Part shown: positions 32,397-42,506 of the stretch, in pieces
How the letters are laid out: each line of letters starts with the position of its first letter
How positions within the stretch are numbered: position 1 is the stretch's first letter
NCBI GenBank assembly: GCA_013054445.1
Contig: JAAMPI010000036.1
Coordinates: forward strand, 23,896 to 87,895
Source: Cudoniella acicularis
Taxonomy: Eukaryota; Ascomycota; Leotiomycetes; Helotiales; Helotiaceae
Direction: 5' to 3'
Length of the DNA: 64,000 bases
The notes under the pieces: model-generated
What the model was told of the DNA's origin: nothing
Databases searched by the model: none
What the model saw: only the letters and a program-made list of their open reading frames with translations
Made by a program: the position numbers and the translations under genes

Positions 32397-34775
32397 AATA
32401 TTAACGTCCTTCTCCTTCTCCCTCTCCCTCACCCCATCCTCCCTCACCCCCTCGAACAACTCTCCATCACAGAATCGCACATCGCACGAGATGTCGTCCT
32501 CAAAGCATACAACAAATCTGTGATAGATTTCCGAACCATCTCTCTCGAGGAACCCGCCAAGTCGATCTTGAAACCTTTTCTCGATGCCGAGAACGCAGGC
32601 ACTCTCCGAAGCAACTCTCCTCGACCACCACGTTTGGCTCGTGTAGCGTACGATGTCGCGAGCGAGAATAAGGTTTTCCAGTTCTTTGAGACGGTGGTTG
32701 ATGTTGGAGCTGGGGAGATTGTCTCGCAGGAGCTTATTGATTCTAAGCATCATGCTCCGTTGACTATGTTTGTTTAGCCTATTTGAAAAGTGTGTATTGA
32801 AATGTGCTGATATAGAGTAGGGCGGAGTTCGACCATCTTGTTAAGGCTGTGTGGGAATCGCAGCTTTTTAAGGATACTATTGCGGAGTTTAACATTCCGG
32901 AAGGGTTTGAAGTGGTTGTTGAACCGTAAGTTTGCTTGGACTCCGGGAACGTGATATCGGAGAAACTGACAACCCCTTCGATGGCCTTATGGAGGACCTA
33001 ATATCGGGGAAGAAGGCCCAAGATTATTCCAAGGATTATGCTTCGCTCAAGACACGCGCAATGGAAATCCCGATTCCAACTTTTACGCCTACCCTCTTCC
33101 CCTGATTCCAATCATGGATGCTCGCACTCGACAACTTGTTCGGATTGATCGTCTCGCTACAGGTGGATACGAAGATGGACTCACGAAAGGAACTAATTCC
33201 AAAGATATTATCGGACAGTGCAAAACTTCCGAATATGTCCCTGAACTTCTTGAGAATGGCACCAGAAAGGATCTCAAACCCCTGAATGTTGTTCAACCTG
33301 ATGGCCCGTCTTTCACTATCACGGATGAAAGTTTGGTTGAGTGGCAGAAATGGAGGTTCAGAGTTGGCTTCAACTTTAGGGAAGGAGCCACCGTTCATGA
33401 CGTTCATTATGATGGGAGGAGCGTCATGTACAGATTAAGTGTCAGCGAGATGGTGAGTGATGCTGGTCGCAAATGTTGACTGACCAATGCTAACCCAAAA
33501 TCCAGACGGTCCCATATGCTGATGCACGTGATCCATTCCAACGCAAGCAGGCGTTTGACTTTGGCGATGGCGGTGCTGGTATATGTGCAAATAACCTGGA
33601 GCTTGGTTGCGATTGTCTTGGACACATTAAGGCATGTTAAGATAACCCCCTCGGGAGGTCAAATACTGACAAGTAATAAGTACTTCGACACAACCAACAC
33701 AGCAGCCGATGGATCAGTCACGTCAAGCAAGAACGTCGTTTGCCTTCACGAACAAGACAACGGTATTGCCTGGAAACATTCTAACTGGCGCACTGGCCGA
33801 GCAGTCGTCACCAGACATCGCGAACTGGTCATTCAGTTCATCATCACCCTCGCAAACTACGAATATATCTTCGCCTACAAATTCGACCAGGCTGGCGGCA
33901 TCATAGTTGAAACTCGAGCCACCGGCATCGTCAGCGTTGTGAACATCGACGCGGGCAAGACCTCCCCATACGGAAACGTCGTTTCTCCTGGTGCTCTCGC
34001 TCAAAACCATCAACACGTCTTCGCCGTACGAGTCGATCCTGCCATTGACGGTTCAAACAACACAGCGATCATCGAGGAATCTCACCCTGTCCCATTCTCA
34101 CCGGAACGCAATCCAGCAGGGAATTTCTACGAAATAATCCAAACACCTATCAAGAAATCCCAAGGTGTAGACGCTGCGCCAATGAACAACCGAATCGTTC
34201 GCATCGTCAACCCTAACATACGGAATCCGATTAGTGGGAAGCCAGTCGGGTATAAATTCACGCCTCCAGCGACGCAGAAACTCCTTGCCCAGCCTGGATC
34301 AATCCAAGCTCGTCGTGCGCAATTTGCGCAACATCATGTGTGGGTGACAAAGTATAAAGATAGAGAGTTCTTTGCTGGTGGACGGTATACGCTTCAGAGT
34401 CAGGATGAAGTTGATGGTGTTTCGGACGCGGCGAAGAGGTGTGATGATGTGGAGAATACGGATATTGTGCTTTGGAGTTGTTTTGGGTTGACGCATAATC
34501 CGAGGGTGGAGGATTGGCCGGTTATGTGAGTTTTCTCTTCTTTTCTTTTTCTTTGGTTTTGGTACAGTGTTGGTAGAGATTTGCTAATACTCGGAAATGC
34601 TAGGCCGGCGGATATCTTCCAGTTGCATTTCAAGCCTGCGGATTTCTTCACGGCGAATCCGTCCATTGACGTCCCTTCGAACCATAACTTGGCGTCGGCA
34701 CTGGTAAATCAGAACAAGACTGCGACAGCATCGTCTAGTTGTTGCCGAGACAGTGCTCCCAAGGAGAAATTGTAA
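32397..34775 (+). CDS. Copper amine oxidase (TPQ-containing), with apparent start and splice lesions
   Basis: Exons: to 32767, 32821-32925, 32981-33452, 33506-33631, 33681-34525 and 34604-34775. The domain order is that of fungal primary amine oxidases: N2/N3 domains (HPLEQLSITESHIARDVV, EEPAKSILKPFLDAENAG, NIPEGFEVVVEP), then the catalytic domain. Visible active-site elements are AFDFGDGGAG (catalytic Asp), ANYEYIFAY (TPQ precursor Tyr), NHQHVF (two Cu His) and CFGLTHNP (third His). The enzymes oxidise primary amines to aldehydes with H2O2 and NH3, often in peroxisomes. Oddities: no in-frame ATG between the TAG at 32394 and the conserved start; the acceptor before WPYGG reads TTCG instead of an AG; intron 4 has a GC donor; the C-terminus is EKL. 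It may be a pseudogene or contain sequence errors. Confidence 0.8.
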
Positions 34776-35572
34776 TTTGCTTTCGCGATCGTTTGATGGA
34801 ATTGAAGAGGAGTTTGGGTTGAACTTTAGGCAATCAAATGCTTAAACTGGGCGATGAAGTCCAAAAGCTCGTGTAGAATATTATTTGAAATCGCGATGAG
34901 GTGCGCTTACAACATTCCACGGTTTCCAGTGAGAATGACCAGGGACAAGAAAAGGGCGTGAATCACGTGACCATTATATTACTATTATATCTCACTAGCT
35001 CACGCCTACATAGCCGTGCAATACCTCTCGTGTTGATATTCCAAATTATTTTATCCGCTGGCCACGGCTCAAAAATGAGGAAGTAACCTTCCAGATGTAA
35101 AATATTTCTTCACCAATGAAGTTTGCGAAAAGTGTCCGATATTTCTAAGCACCAACTACCATCCTTTTCCCAATCATCTTGTTGTTAAGATCCAGATCGC
35201 CTGCAGTTGCCTGAATGCGGGTTTGGGTTTATAAGCAGGATTTAAAAGGGGCGAATGTAACCGAGGGGGGAGGAAAGTCACCTGTGGCCCACCGATGCTT
35301 GAATCTCGTGGATTAATAATGCTTTATTTGTCGGTGTGTAGGCGTGACATGGGCTCCAAAAATACGACTCGGGGGTAGGTAGCCTGAATTAATGGTTTCA
35401 TCTGTAGTGGGGGGCCGCGAGTGAAAGAGTGTTGAAGGCCAAGTATAAAACCCAAGCCCATGTGCACTAATAGAACGAACAAAACACAAAAATATCGATC
35501 AATTGACTTTCATTTCCTAACATAATCAATTTAAATACTCCTCAGTCATCCTCACCCCACAACAAATCCAAA
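34776..35572. other. Intergenic with GST promoter
   Basis: Nothing coding. A TATA-like box lies near the GST start. Confidence 0.5.
35444..35450 (+). promoter_or_regulatory. Candidate TATA box of GST gene
   Basis: TATAAAA 123 bp upstream of the GST ATG, followed by an A-rich leader with an AAAATG start context. Confidence 0.35.
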
Positions 35573-36314
35573 ATGTCAACTCTCAAACCACTCGTTCTCT
35601 ACGGCTCACCTGTTGCTCCAAACCCCGTCAAAGTCGCCATCGTTCTAAAAATCCTCAATCTCCCCTACACCACCACCGCTATCCCCATCACCGAGGTGAA
35701 AACCCCCTCTTACGTAGCCGTGAACCCCAATGGCCGCCTCCCCGCCCTCGAAGACCCAAACACCGGGATCAAAGTCTGGGAATCCGGCGCTATCGTCGAA
35801 TATATCGTTGATACGTACGATAAGGAGCATCAATTGAGTTTTGAGCGGGCGACTAAGGAGGATTGGGAATGTAAGCAGTGGTTGCATTTTCAGATGAGTG
35901 GGCAGGGTCCTTATTATGGGCAAGCTATGTATATTTTCCCCTACTTTCCAACCTCCTCTGGTCAGGGCAATACTGATATTGATGGGACATGCCAGGTGGT
36001 TTACCAGAATGGCCGACCCACCAAATCCCACCGCCCTTCAGCGCTACCAAAACGAAGTCAAGCGCGTGTCAGGCGTTCTCGACAACTGGCTTGAGGGCAA
36101 AGAATTCCTAGTTGGGAATAAGCTCACGTATGTCGATCTGGCGTTTGTCCCGTGGCAGAAGGCGATTTTACCCGCGATGCCTAAGGAGTATGATGCAGCG
36201 AAGGAGTTCCCGAATGTCGAGGCTTGGTTACAGCGCTTGCTGGTGATTGATGGGGTCAAGAAGGTGTATGAAGAGAGGGATGCATTGGTTAAGTCGCCGG
36301 GTTTTCAGAAGTAG
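35573..36314 (+). CDS. Glutathione S-transferase, Ure2p/GTT-like (224 aa, 2 exons)
   Basis: Exons 35573-35928 and 35996-36314 (675 nt; GTATAT donor, 67-nt intron). The thioredoxin-like N-domain (residues 1-85) has LYGSPVAPNPVKVAIVLK, the cis-Pro region SYVAVNPNGRLPALEDPNTG and WESGAIVEYI, which binds the glutathione gamma-Glu. The helical C-domain has WLHFQMSGQGPYYGQA, rejoined across the intron to MWFTRM, then LVGNKLTYVDLAFVPW. Such cytosolic GSTs conjugate glutathione to electrophiles in detoxification. Domain order and length are typical. Confidence 0.9.
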
Positions 36315-36645
36315 GTTCGGAGTGAGGGGAGAGGAGGAGAGGGAAGTCGAGAGGGAGTCCGTGGAGAAAATAACTATAAATAAATGTGGAATTAGGACAA
36401 AGGTTCCAAATTTTGCTCCGATTCCAGTGCACACTTTTGCGCTTATATCGTGATGTTTCTGGGAACTGGAGGAAGGATTTCGGTCGAGTATTTGACTTCG
36501 CAAGAAAAGGGGGTGGGGTAAAGCGGGGTAAAAGGGGAAGCGTCAAAGAATCATCAAAAATATCGAAAACAAACATCTTGAAGAAGAATCTTATAGCTAA
36601 CCAAGAACCGTCACTGAACTTCCCCTCTTTAATTCCTTTTTAATC

Positions 36646-37296
36646 TCAAAGACCCTCAACTCGCACTTTAAGATCCGCATTAAACTTCTGAAACCCAGCA
36701 TTCAGCTTCGACCCCAACAGCCAAGGCTGCATCAAGAAGGAAATCGCGCCGGAAAATTCCTCCTTCTGCGTGAATGTGGTTCCTCCTTTAACCACTTTGC
36801 TGGGTTCAAAGAGGAATGAATGTAGACCAGTTATTCCCATTACTGGTGGACCTTGCCACTGGAAGCATGTTGGAGAATTCTCCTGTTTATATTGTTAGAA
36901 TAGTTGGCTAGGAGAAAAGACCAAATAAATGGGGTGAGGGGGAGCATACGGTAATCATGGCTTCAAATTCCATTCCCTCTAGCGAGCAGTGGATTGGGGT
37001 GCCCACAGCGAGTGGGTCGTTTTCGGAAAGGGGTGTGAGCTTTTTGAAGATTCCGTCGTGCCATTCTTGATGAGTACTGAAGTCGAGGAACTTGGATATT
37101 ATAAGTTGGTTTGATTTATTAATATAGAGGATTGAATCAAGGGACGTACCACTTTTCGCACGACCTCGGGTGGGCTCTAGAAGTGCTGTCAGCATTGAAA
37201 GTTGTGATGCATTGCAAGGAGAGCACTAGGATCATGGGTACGATCTCGTATGAGGTTGTTTATACATACTCCGATTTCTACAGATGTTGATATCAT
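36646..37296 (-). CDS. SRPBCC (polyketide cyclase/START-like) protein, 143 aa, 4 exons with two 27-nt exons
   Basis: Exons 37296-37270, 37176-37150, 37090-36950 and 36882-36646 (432 nt). The first two exons are only 27 nt each, all junctions in phase 0. Joined, they give SVEIGSPPEVVRKVFLDFS, the usual start of fungal SRPBCC proteins, followed by HQEWHDGIFKKLTPL, a central beta region and SFLMQPWLLGSKLNAGFQKF forming the long C-terminal helix. The fold binds hydrophobic ligands in a deep cavity; no ligand can be named. Both small exons have good GTATGT/GTACGT donors. An upstream in-frame ATG at 37374 exists but precedes the conserved start. Confidence 0.8.
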
Positions 37297-37793
37297 TTTA
37301 GTAAATTTGGTTGATATAGAAGAGGGGTTTGAGGTGTTAAAATAATTGAGTTCATTTAAGGTGCACCCTGTCATCCTCTCGACGTCAGCTTACGCTTTAC
37401 CATTGGTAAAAGGTTCCGATCCTGCTTCTGACTGGTGTGTTGGACTTGTTGGTGTTGTCAAAATAGGTAGGGAAGACTTGGGTTTGACACTCACCTTTCA
37501 TCCATTCCCAAAAGATATCAGGCTGTCCTAGTCACAGCTCTTTACAGTTGTTTCCTATATCGTCTCAATGATCGTGAACACAATGGGGTCTAGGTTCTTG
37601 TTGGTCCGGAAGACGATAAATCACTAGAGTTAACATCCTGCTCACAACTGAAAGATGGGATGGCTGAGATTCATTATAAACATGTGGTATATTTATTGCG
37701 TTGGTTCCCGGTATTTACAGCCAAAATTTTACAGTGAAGAAAATGCCGATCAATATGCTACCCAAATTCCCAGAACTCCCCATATGCCCAAAC
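37297..37793. other. Intergenic
   Basis: About 500 bp between the SRPBCC start and the 3' end of the acyltransferase. Nothing recognised. Confidence 0.45.
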
Positions 37794-39344
37794 CTATTTG
37801 ATGAAGCATTTATCCGCGAGCCATTTTGCCAGTGCAATAGACTTAAGATCCACCAGTCTCCAGAATATATCCGCAAGCCAGAAACAAAAAATTGCGTTTA
37901 CGATAAAGGTCTCCACCAGACCAAAATAGAACTGCGCAGGAGACTTGTCCTTCCAGAAATCATACATTCGGATAGTAACAGTAGAAATAACAAGCATGTG
38001 TGTGATGTACAGAGCGTAGGAAACGTTTGCAAGATATTGAGCAAAGCGGGTGTTGAAAGGTCGTTGTAACATAGGTGTGGGGTTCAAAGTACTCGTAGCC
38101 GGAGAGAAATTCAGTGCCACCACTACTAGAATAGCTCCAATGCACAGCCAGTAGCGCTGCGTAAGATTTGCTCCTCCGTATTGAGGAGGCGTTGATAGCA
38201 ACATCCATTTGTATCCTGGTGAGGTAGATGCCGCTTCGTCAGGAAATGTGAGCATGTGAATACCGAGAAGCCCAACGAGGATTGTGACGGTATGAAGAGC
38301 CGCTATCTTGCGTCGCAAAATTGCTTGCGGGATAAACCTTGACAGTGAATGCAGTCCACTGGCCATGGTTGGGTCGTCTCGAATGAACTGGATCTCTGCC
38401 AAGATCATCCCGGCAAGGAAAAGAGCAAGGTCCCACTGTGTGACCCAAGTTGTGTAGAGAATCATGCTCGTAATTGTGACCAAGCGCCAGAATTGAGTTG
38501 TCTTTGCGATTCCAAGTAGTGTGAGGTAAATTACGAGCGAGCCTCGAAATTCTCGGGGTATCGTCCAAAGTTGGGATCCGTAAGGATCGTTGTAAACATC
38601 ATTCCCATCAATGCCGGTTGTCGGATTGCTGAGCAAAATTATATGCCACCACCAGTCGGAGAATTGAGCAATGAAAGATGGCTGCATAGCTGGCATGGTG
38701 GGTGATTTGATATACCATCCCAAACGAAATACGATCATTGTGAGGAAAGTCGAGGCAACAATTGGAAGGAACAAACGCAGTCCTCGACGGAAAGTAGCAG
38801 ATGCCAGTGTATCAAGTAATCCCTCAAATTGACGGTTGCGAATCTGCCGGAGAGATTTGTAGCTGAGAACATATCCAGATATAACGAAAAAGATTGTGAC
38901 CATCCCGCGGCCAGAATACATAACTCGAATGATTGGCATCTGGAAGAAATGGCTAGTATTGGGACCGCTGTTCCAGCCATAGGAAGACGTAGGAATACAT
39001 TGATGCACGAAATGATGTATCCAAACAATAAATGCTGCAACTCCGCGAAGACCATCGAGGTAGGAAGTAGGATGTAATCGGGGTTTGGGTTGGGTTCCGT
39101 CGACTGATCGCAAAAAGCTGGGTACCAACGCCGGAAGAAAACTTCGTCTCGCTGTTGCTCCGCTCCTTTTGTAAATGCCCCCTAATGAATGGAGCACATT
39201 TTCTGACATTATGCGAGCATTTTGAGTGAAGTTTTCGTAGTTTTTATCTTCGAGGGGAGCCGACGAGGAGGGGCCAGCGATGCTCTCATCTTGGTAATCC
39301 TCGAGCAGAGGTGAGATCTGCTTTTCAGGATCGCTCGCAGACAT
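37794..39344 (-). CDS. Acyltransferase-3 family membrane protein, copy A (516 aa)
   Basis: Single exon from the ATG of MSASDPEKQISPLLEDYQ; upstream in-frame codons lack homology. After a soluble N-terminus (about 90 residues) come YLDGLRGVAAFIVWIHHF (with the RxxxxxxxxxxH-type active-site block), SGRGMVTIFFVISGYVLSYK, RRGLRLFLPIV, PREFRGSLVIYL and late TM helices ending ADIFWRLVDLKSIALAKWLA. The family (PF01757, OafA-like) moves acetyl or other acyl groups to glycans or small molecules at membranes. It is paralogous to the copy at 42507-44065. Substrate unknown. Confidence 0.85.
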   Translation of the reverse strand: MSASDPEKQISPLLEDYQDESIAGPSSSAPLEDKNYENFTQNARIMSENVLHSLGGIYKRSGATARRSFLPALVPSFLRSVDGTQPKPRLHPTSYLDGLRGVAAFIVWIHHFVHQCIPTSSYGWNSGPNTSHFFQMPIIRVMYSGRGMVTIFFVISGYVLSYKSLRQIRNRQFEGLLDTLASATFRRGLRLFLPIVASTFLTMIVFRLGWYIKSPTMPAMQPSFIAQFSDWWWHIILLSNPTTGIDGNDVYNDPYGSQLWTIPREFRGSLVIYLTLLGIAKTTQFWRLVTITSMILYTTWVTQWDLALFLAGMILAEIQFIRDDPTMASGLHSLSRFIPQAILRRKIAALHTVTILVGLLGIHMLTFPDEAASTSPGYKWMLLSTPPQYGGANLTQRYWLCIGAILVVVALNFSPATSTLNPTPMLQRPFNTRFAQYLANVSYALYITHMLVISTVTIRMYDFWKDKSPAQFYFGLVETFIVNAIFCFWLADIFWRLVDLKSIALAKWLADKCFIK

Positions 39345-40418
39345 TTTCAGACCACAAAACAATGAACGAAAGAAAAATATTTGAGAAATGTAGTCGCAAA
39401 CTTGTCCCCTCGTCGCAAACTTTAGAACTCTAGAAGGAGGACAGGGGAAGGTCCGGAGGACCAGATGGTGGCTTGCTGAATGGGTCTTAGCGCTCGCCCT
39501 TCCATTCCTCATGCAGCATGAAAGAATTGCCTTTTCTTAGCTCAAACCCAACTTGGGTCTTATCAATGTGGAAGATGCGGCCGAAGTGGCGCTATTTGGT
39601 GGGTCGTCTTCCCGTCTTGAATGAGACAAGAATAATCATTCGGAATTATTATTCCAGCTTGTGAAATGCAGACATATGAAACATTGACACGATTATTTGG
39701 GACAGAGAGAATTTGTGCAGAGTTGTAAGTGGCATGGTGGGAGATGACGAGACGCGTCGCGTTGGGCTAAAGATTCAGGGTGATTTTGTGGCGTTGTGGC
39801 GCTGGAAATACATAGCTTCTTTCGGAATCGCGCCCCCCTTTTCATGCCGACTTCGCGTTGGCCAGGCCTTGTTCGATCTTTTCCGCCACTTTTCTATTTT
39901 CGAAATATTTGTTTTTTTGATGAAGTGGCTGTTCGTACTCTGTACCGCTGAGCGTATCATTATGTTGTCATAAGGAGAATTAATTTCCACTCGCACAACC
40001 CCTCATCAAGCTGAACGGTACCAGAACATCTTCCTTGACCTAATTTCGCAGAGCATGCCATCTCAGGAATTTAATGAAGTTTCAACATAGTCATTTATTT
40101 GTATTATATTTTCAGAATACTTCTTCTCGCGAGCAGCAAGCCTCGCTGATTCGAACAATACTGATATGCGGGATATTTTGCTTCCTAAGCCTAGGATGCA
40201 ACTCAAACCTTCTATGTACAGACAATCCAGCGCCAAAGGAACAGGACCAATAAATATGCAAAGGTATGTGACAAACGCCGAGAAACCAGACCATCGAGCC
40301 ATTCGTTCCTGTACAGTAGAAAATTGCACCTTTCGACCATGGACACTATGAAGGCACAACCACATTGAGCGGATAGTGACTGGTAGCATCTGAGTATCTG
40401 ATGGAATTTGGAATTCCC
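39345..40418. other. Intergenic
   Basis: 1.07 kb upstream of copy A and downstream of the glycosyltransferase. ORFs at 39713-39973 and 40063-40422 (opposite strand) show no support. Confidence 0.4.
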
Positions 40419-41558
40419 TCAAGGATCATATGTCGACATTTCAAAGCACGGTACTCCTCCCATTCCCTCGACGCTTTCCCAGAATGACCAGTCCTTCGGT
40501 TGATCCATCGCATTGCTTCGAGCGATCTTTTCCTCATATTCTTCCCGGCTCTTCAAAGCGTAATGATGAAGAGCGATCCGGTTTCTCGTAATGGGGTTAC
40601 GAGCAGCAAGTGGAACGTTTAATCCGTCCTCTCCAACAGTCAACGTATTATCTGTCAAGAATGCCTGATGGACGTGATTGTGTCCATTGTGAAATTCGGT
40701 TTTCACGATCGATTTGTACATTTGGTTGTGAGTTGGAGTGCCGTCCCAAATGCAGTCCGTAAATCCTTTCCGTGCAGATATTGGCCTCTTGAGAAGACCA
40801 TTCGAAGTATGCGTCTGCCATTGAACGGCAAGAGCGCCAATCATTCTGTTCTTTTCAAGACGCTTGAGGAGTGTTGTCAGGTCTTCCTCCCCGGTCATCT
40901 CCAGCATCTCGTCCGCGTCGAGAAATGCCATCCAAGTATGTTCATTTCTCCACAAATTCATGCAAGAATTGTAAATATGATCCTGCATATCTGGGACGTG
41001 GTCCGTTGTTCGATTGTAGTAGTGGAAAGTGATGTGCTTTCTGGGAATTCCGTAATCGTCATATGTCGAGAGAGGGGGTTCGGAGCCGTCATCCATGATA
41101 TAGAATCGTCGGATGCCAAGATGGTGATAATGGTGGGTCATGAATTCGGGTAAATCCGCATGCTGCCCTCGAACAGCAAGACAGATTGCGACATATTCTT
41201 CATCGGAAGGAGGTGGGTACATGGCAGAATAATTGGTCGATGGTGGTGCGTAGGCCTTTGCTGGTTCTTTCGACCCAAGGACATTTTTCAACGGGTTGTA
41301 TATACTATAATCGGTCTTCGTAGTGGACAAATTTGCCTCGGCACCAGAAAGTTGAAGCTCGTCGACACCGTACGGGCTAATCGCGAGAAAAATGAAATGA
41401 AAAGTGACCAAAATGGTGAAAAACCCAGCTGCGAGTCCCCAATTACGGGGAACCGCATCGAGTTTGTATCTTAACAACATGACGGCGCGAAGAATAGAAG
41501 CAAGGAGGTTACGGGCGTGAGAGATACATGGTGGTGCGGAAGGTGATTTCTTTAGCAT
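40419..41558 (-). CDS. Type II membrane glycosyltransferase, GT92/DUF23-like (379 aa)
   Basis: A single hydrophobic anchor near residues 41-62 (GLAAGFFTILVTFHFIFLAI) predicts a Golgi type II protein. The lumenal part begins YVAICLAVRGQHADLPEFMT, with HHLGIRRFYIMDDGS, the metal-binding-like FLDADEMLEM and late HVHQAF and LHHYALKSREEYEEKIARS blocks, as in GT92-like transferases that act on glycans. Two ATGs (41558, 41480) are possible; the second is closer to the anchor. It lies on the minus strand between two acyltransferase-3 genes, so glycan modification is a reasonable shared theme. Confidence 0.8.
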   Translation of the reverse strand: MLKKSPSAPPCISHARNLLASILRAVMLLRYKLDAVPRNWGLAAGFFTILVTFHFIFLAISPYGVDELQLSGAEANLSTTKTDYSIYNPLKNVLGSKEPAKAYAPPSTNYSAMYPPPSDEEYVAICLAVRGQHADLPEFMTHHYHHLGIRRFYIMDDGSEPPLSTYDDYGIPRKHITFHYYNRTTDHVPDMQDHIYNSCMNLWRNEHTWMAFLDADEMLEMTGEEDLTTLLKRLEKNRMIGALAVQWQTHTSNGLLKRPISARKGFTDCIWDGTPTHNQMYKSIVKTEFHNGHNHVHQAFLTDNTLTVGEDGLNVPLAARNPITRNRIALHHYALKSREEYEEKIARSNAMDQPKDWSFWESVEGMGGVPCFEMSTYDP

Positions 41559-42506
41559 CCAAGCCCCCTTTCCGCGTGTTCGACCCCTTATCGTGAATGA
41601 CCACCTGGCCCTTGGGCGGGGTTTAGTTTATTGAAAATACTAGAGTTGGTGATAGGTATTTGTTTTGGGTCAATTATCAGTGGTACGCGGGACGGTATCC
41701 AATAAGATGAATGTGGCACTGAGACACCCCACTAGTCCCAGCTGACAATACACCATTTGCGGCCACATCTATCGTAATTTTGAAATTCGAGGGCCATCAA
41801 TGCAAGTATCGGATAGTGAAGTCAATTTTTTTTGGGTGGATACACGCATCAATTATGAACTGAAAAAGGGGGGCTTCTTATTAGGAAAAACAAACTAGGC
41901 TATTTAACTAGCATTATAAGCTGAAACTAATATTTATGTACGGATGCATAACATCCTGTAACCCGTTTGCACAAAGCTCATTTTGGCTAGTAGCCTGTGG
42001 TTAAGAAAGTTTCGGATTTCGGTAGGAGTAGATATTTAGAGAGTTTTGGATACTGTATGAATGAGACAGATATTTGAAAAAGGATATCTAGCTCAAGCCC
42101 CCCCCCCACCTTCCCCTTTTCAACTCTTGGGATTTGGTCCCCTCTCTGATCGTGGTTACGGTATGTTCGGGTAAAACGAACAAAACGTTTGAAACTTCTC
42201 CCGCTTAAAAATAATTGGCCCACCCCTGAGAGAAAGGGACCAATGTTGTTCTGGGCCCAAGTTTACTCCTGAGTAAAATGGTTGGGCCCTAAGAATCAAT
42301 AAGTGAACCCCTGATCGGACCGACGGGGGGTACCCTGGGAACCCCAAATTTCCCCGCTTCAGCGCATGTAAAATTCACGAATGCCCTGAGGATAACCGTG
42401 CAGTTGAGAATTATTTCAAGAGCCCAATTCCCTAAACAAGCACTCCGGCATTTTCATAGCGTCTTCACATCAACCCGTTTCTCCTGAGTTAAAATTCGGG
42501 AAAGAA
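41559..42506. other. Intergenic, 0.95 kb
   Basis: It includes a C-rich homopolymer near 42098. No gene was recognised. Confidence 0.45.
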
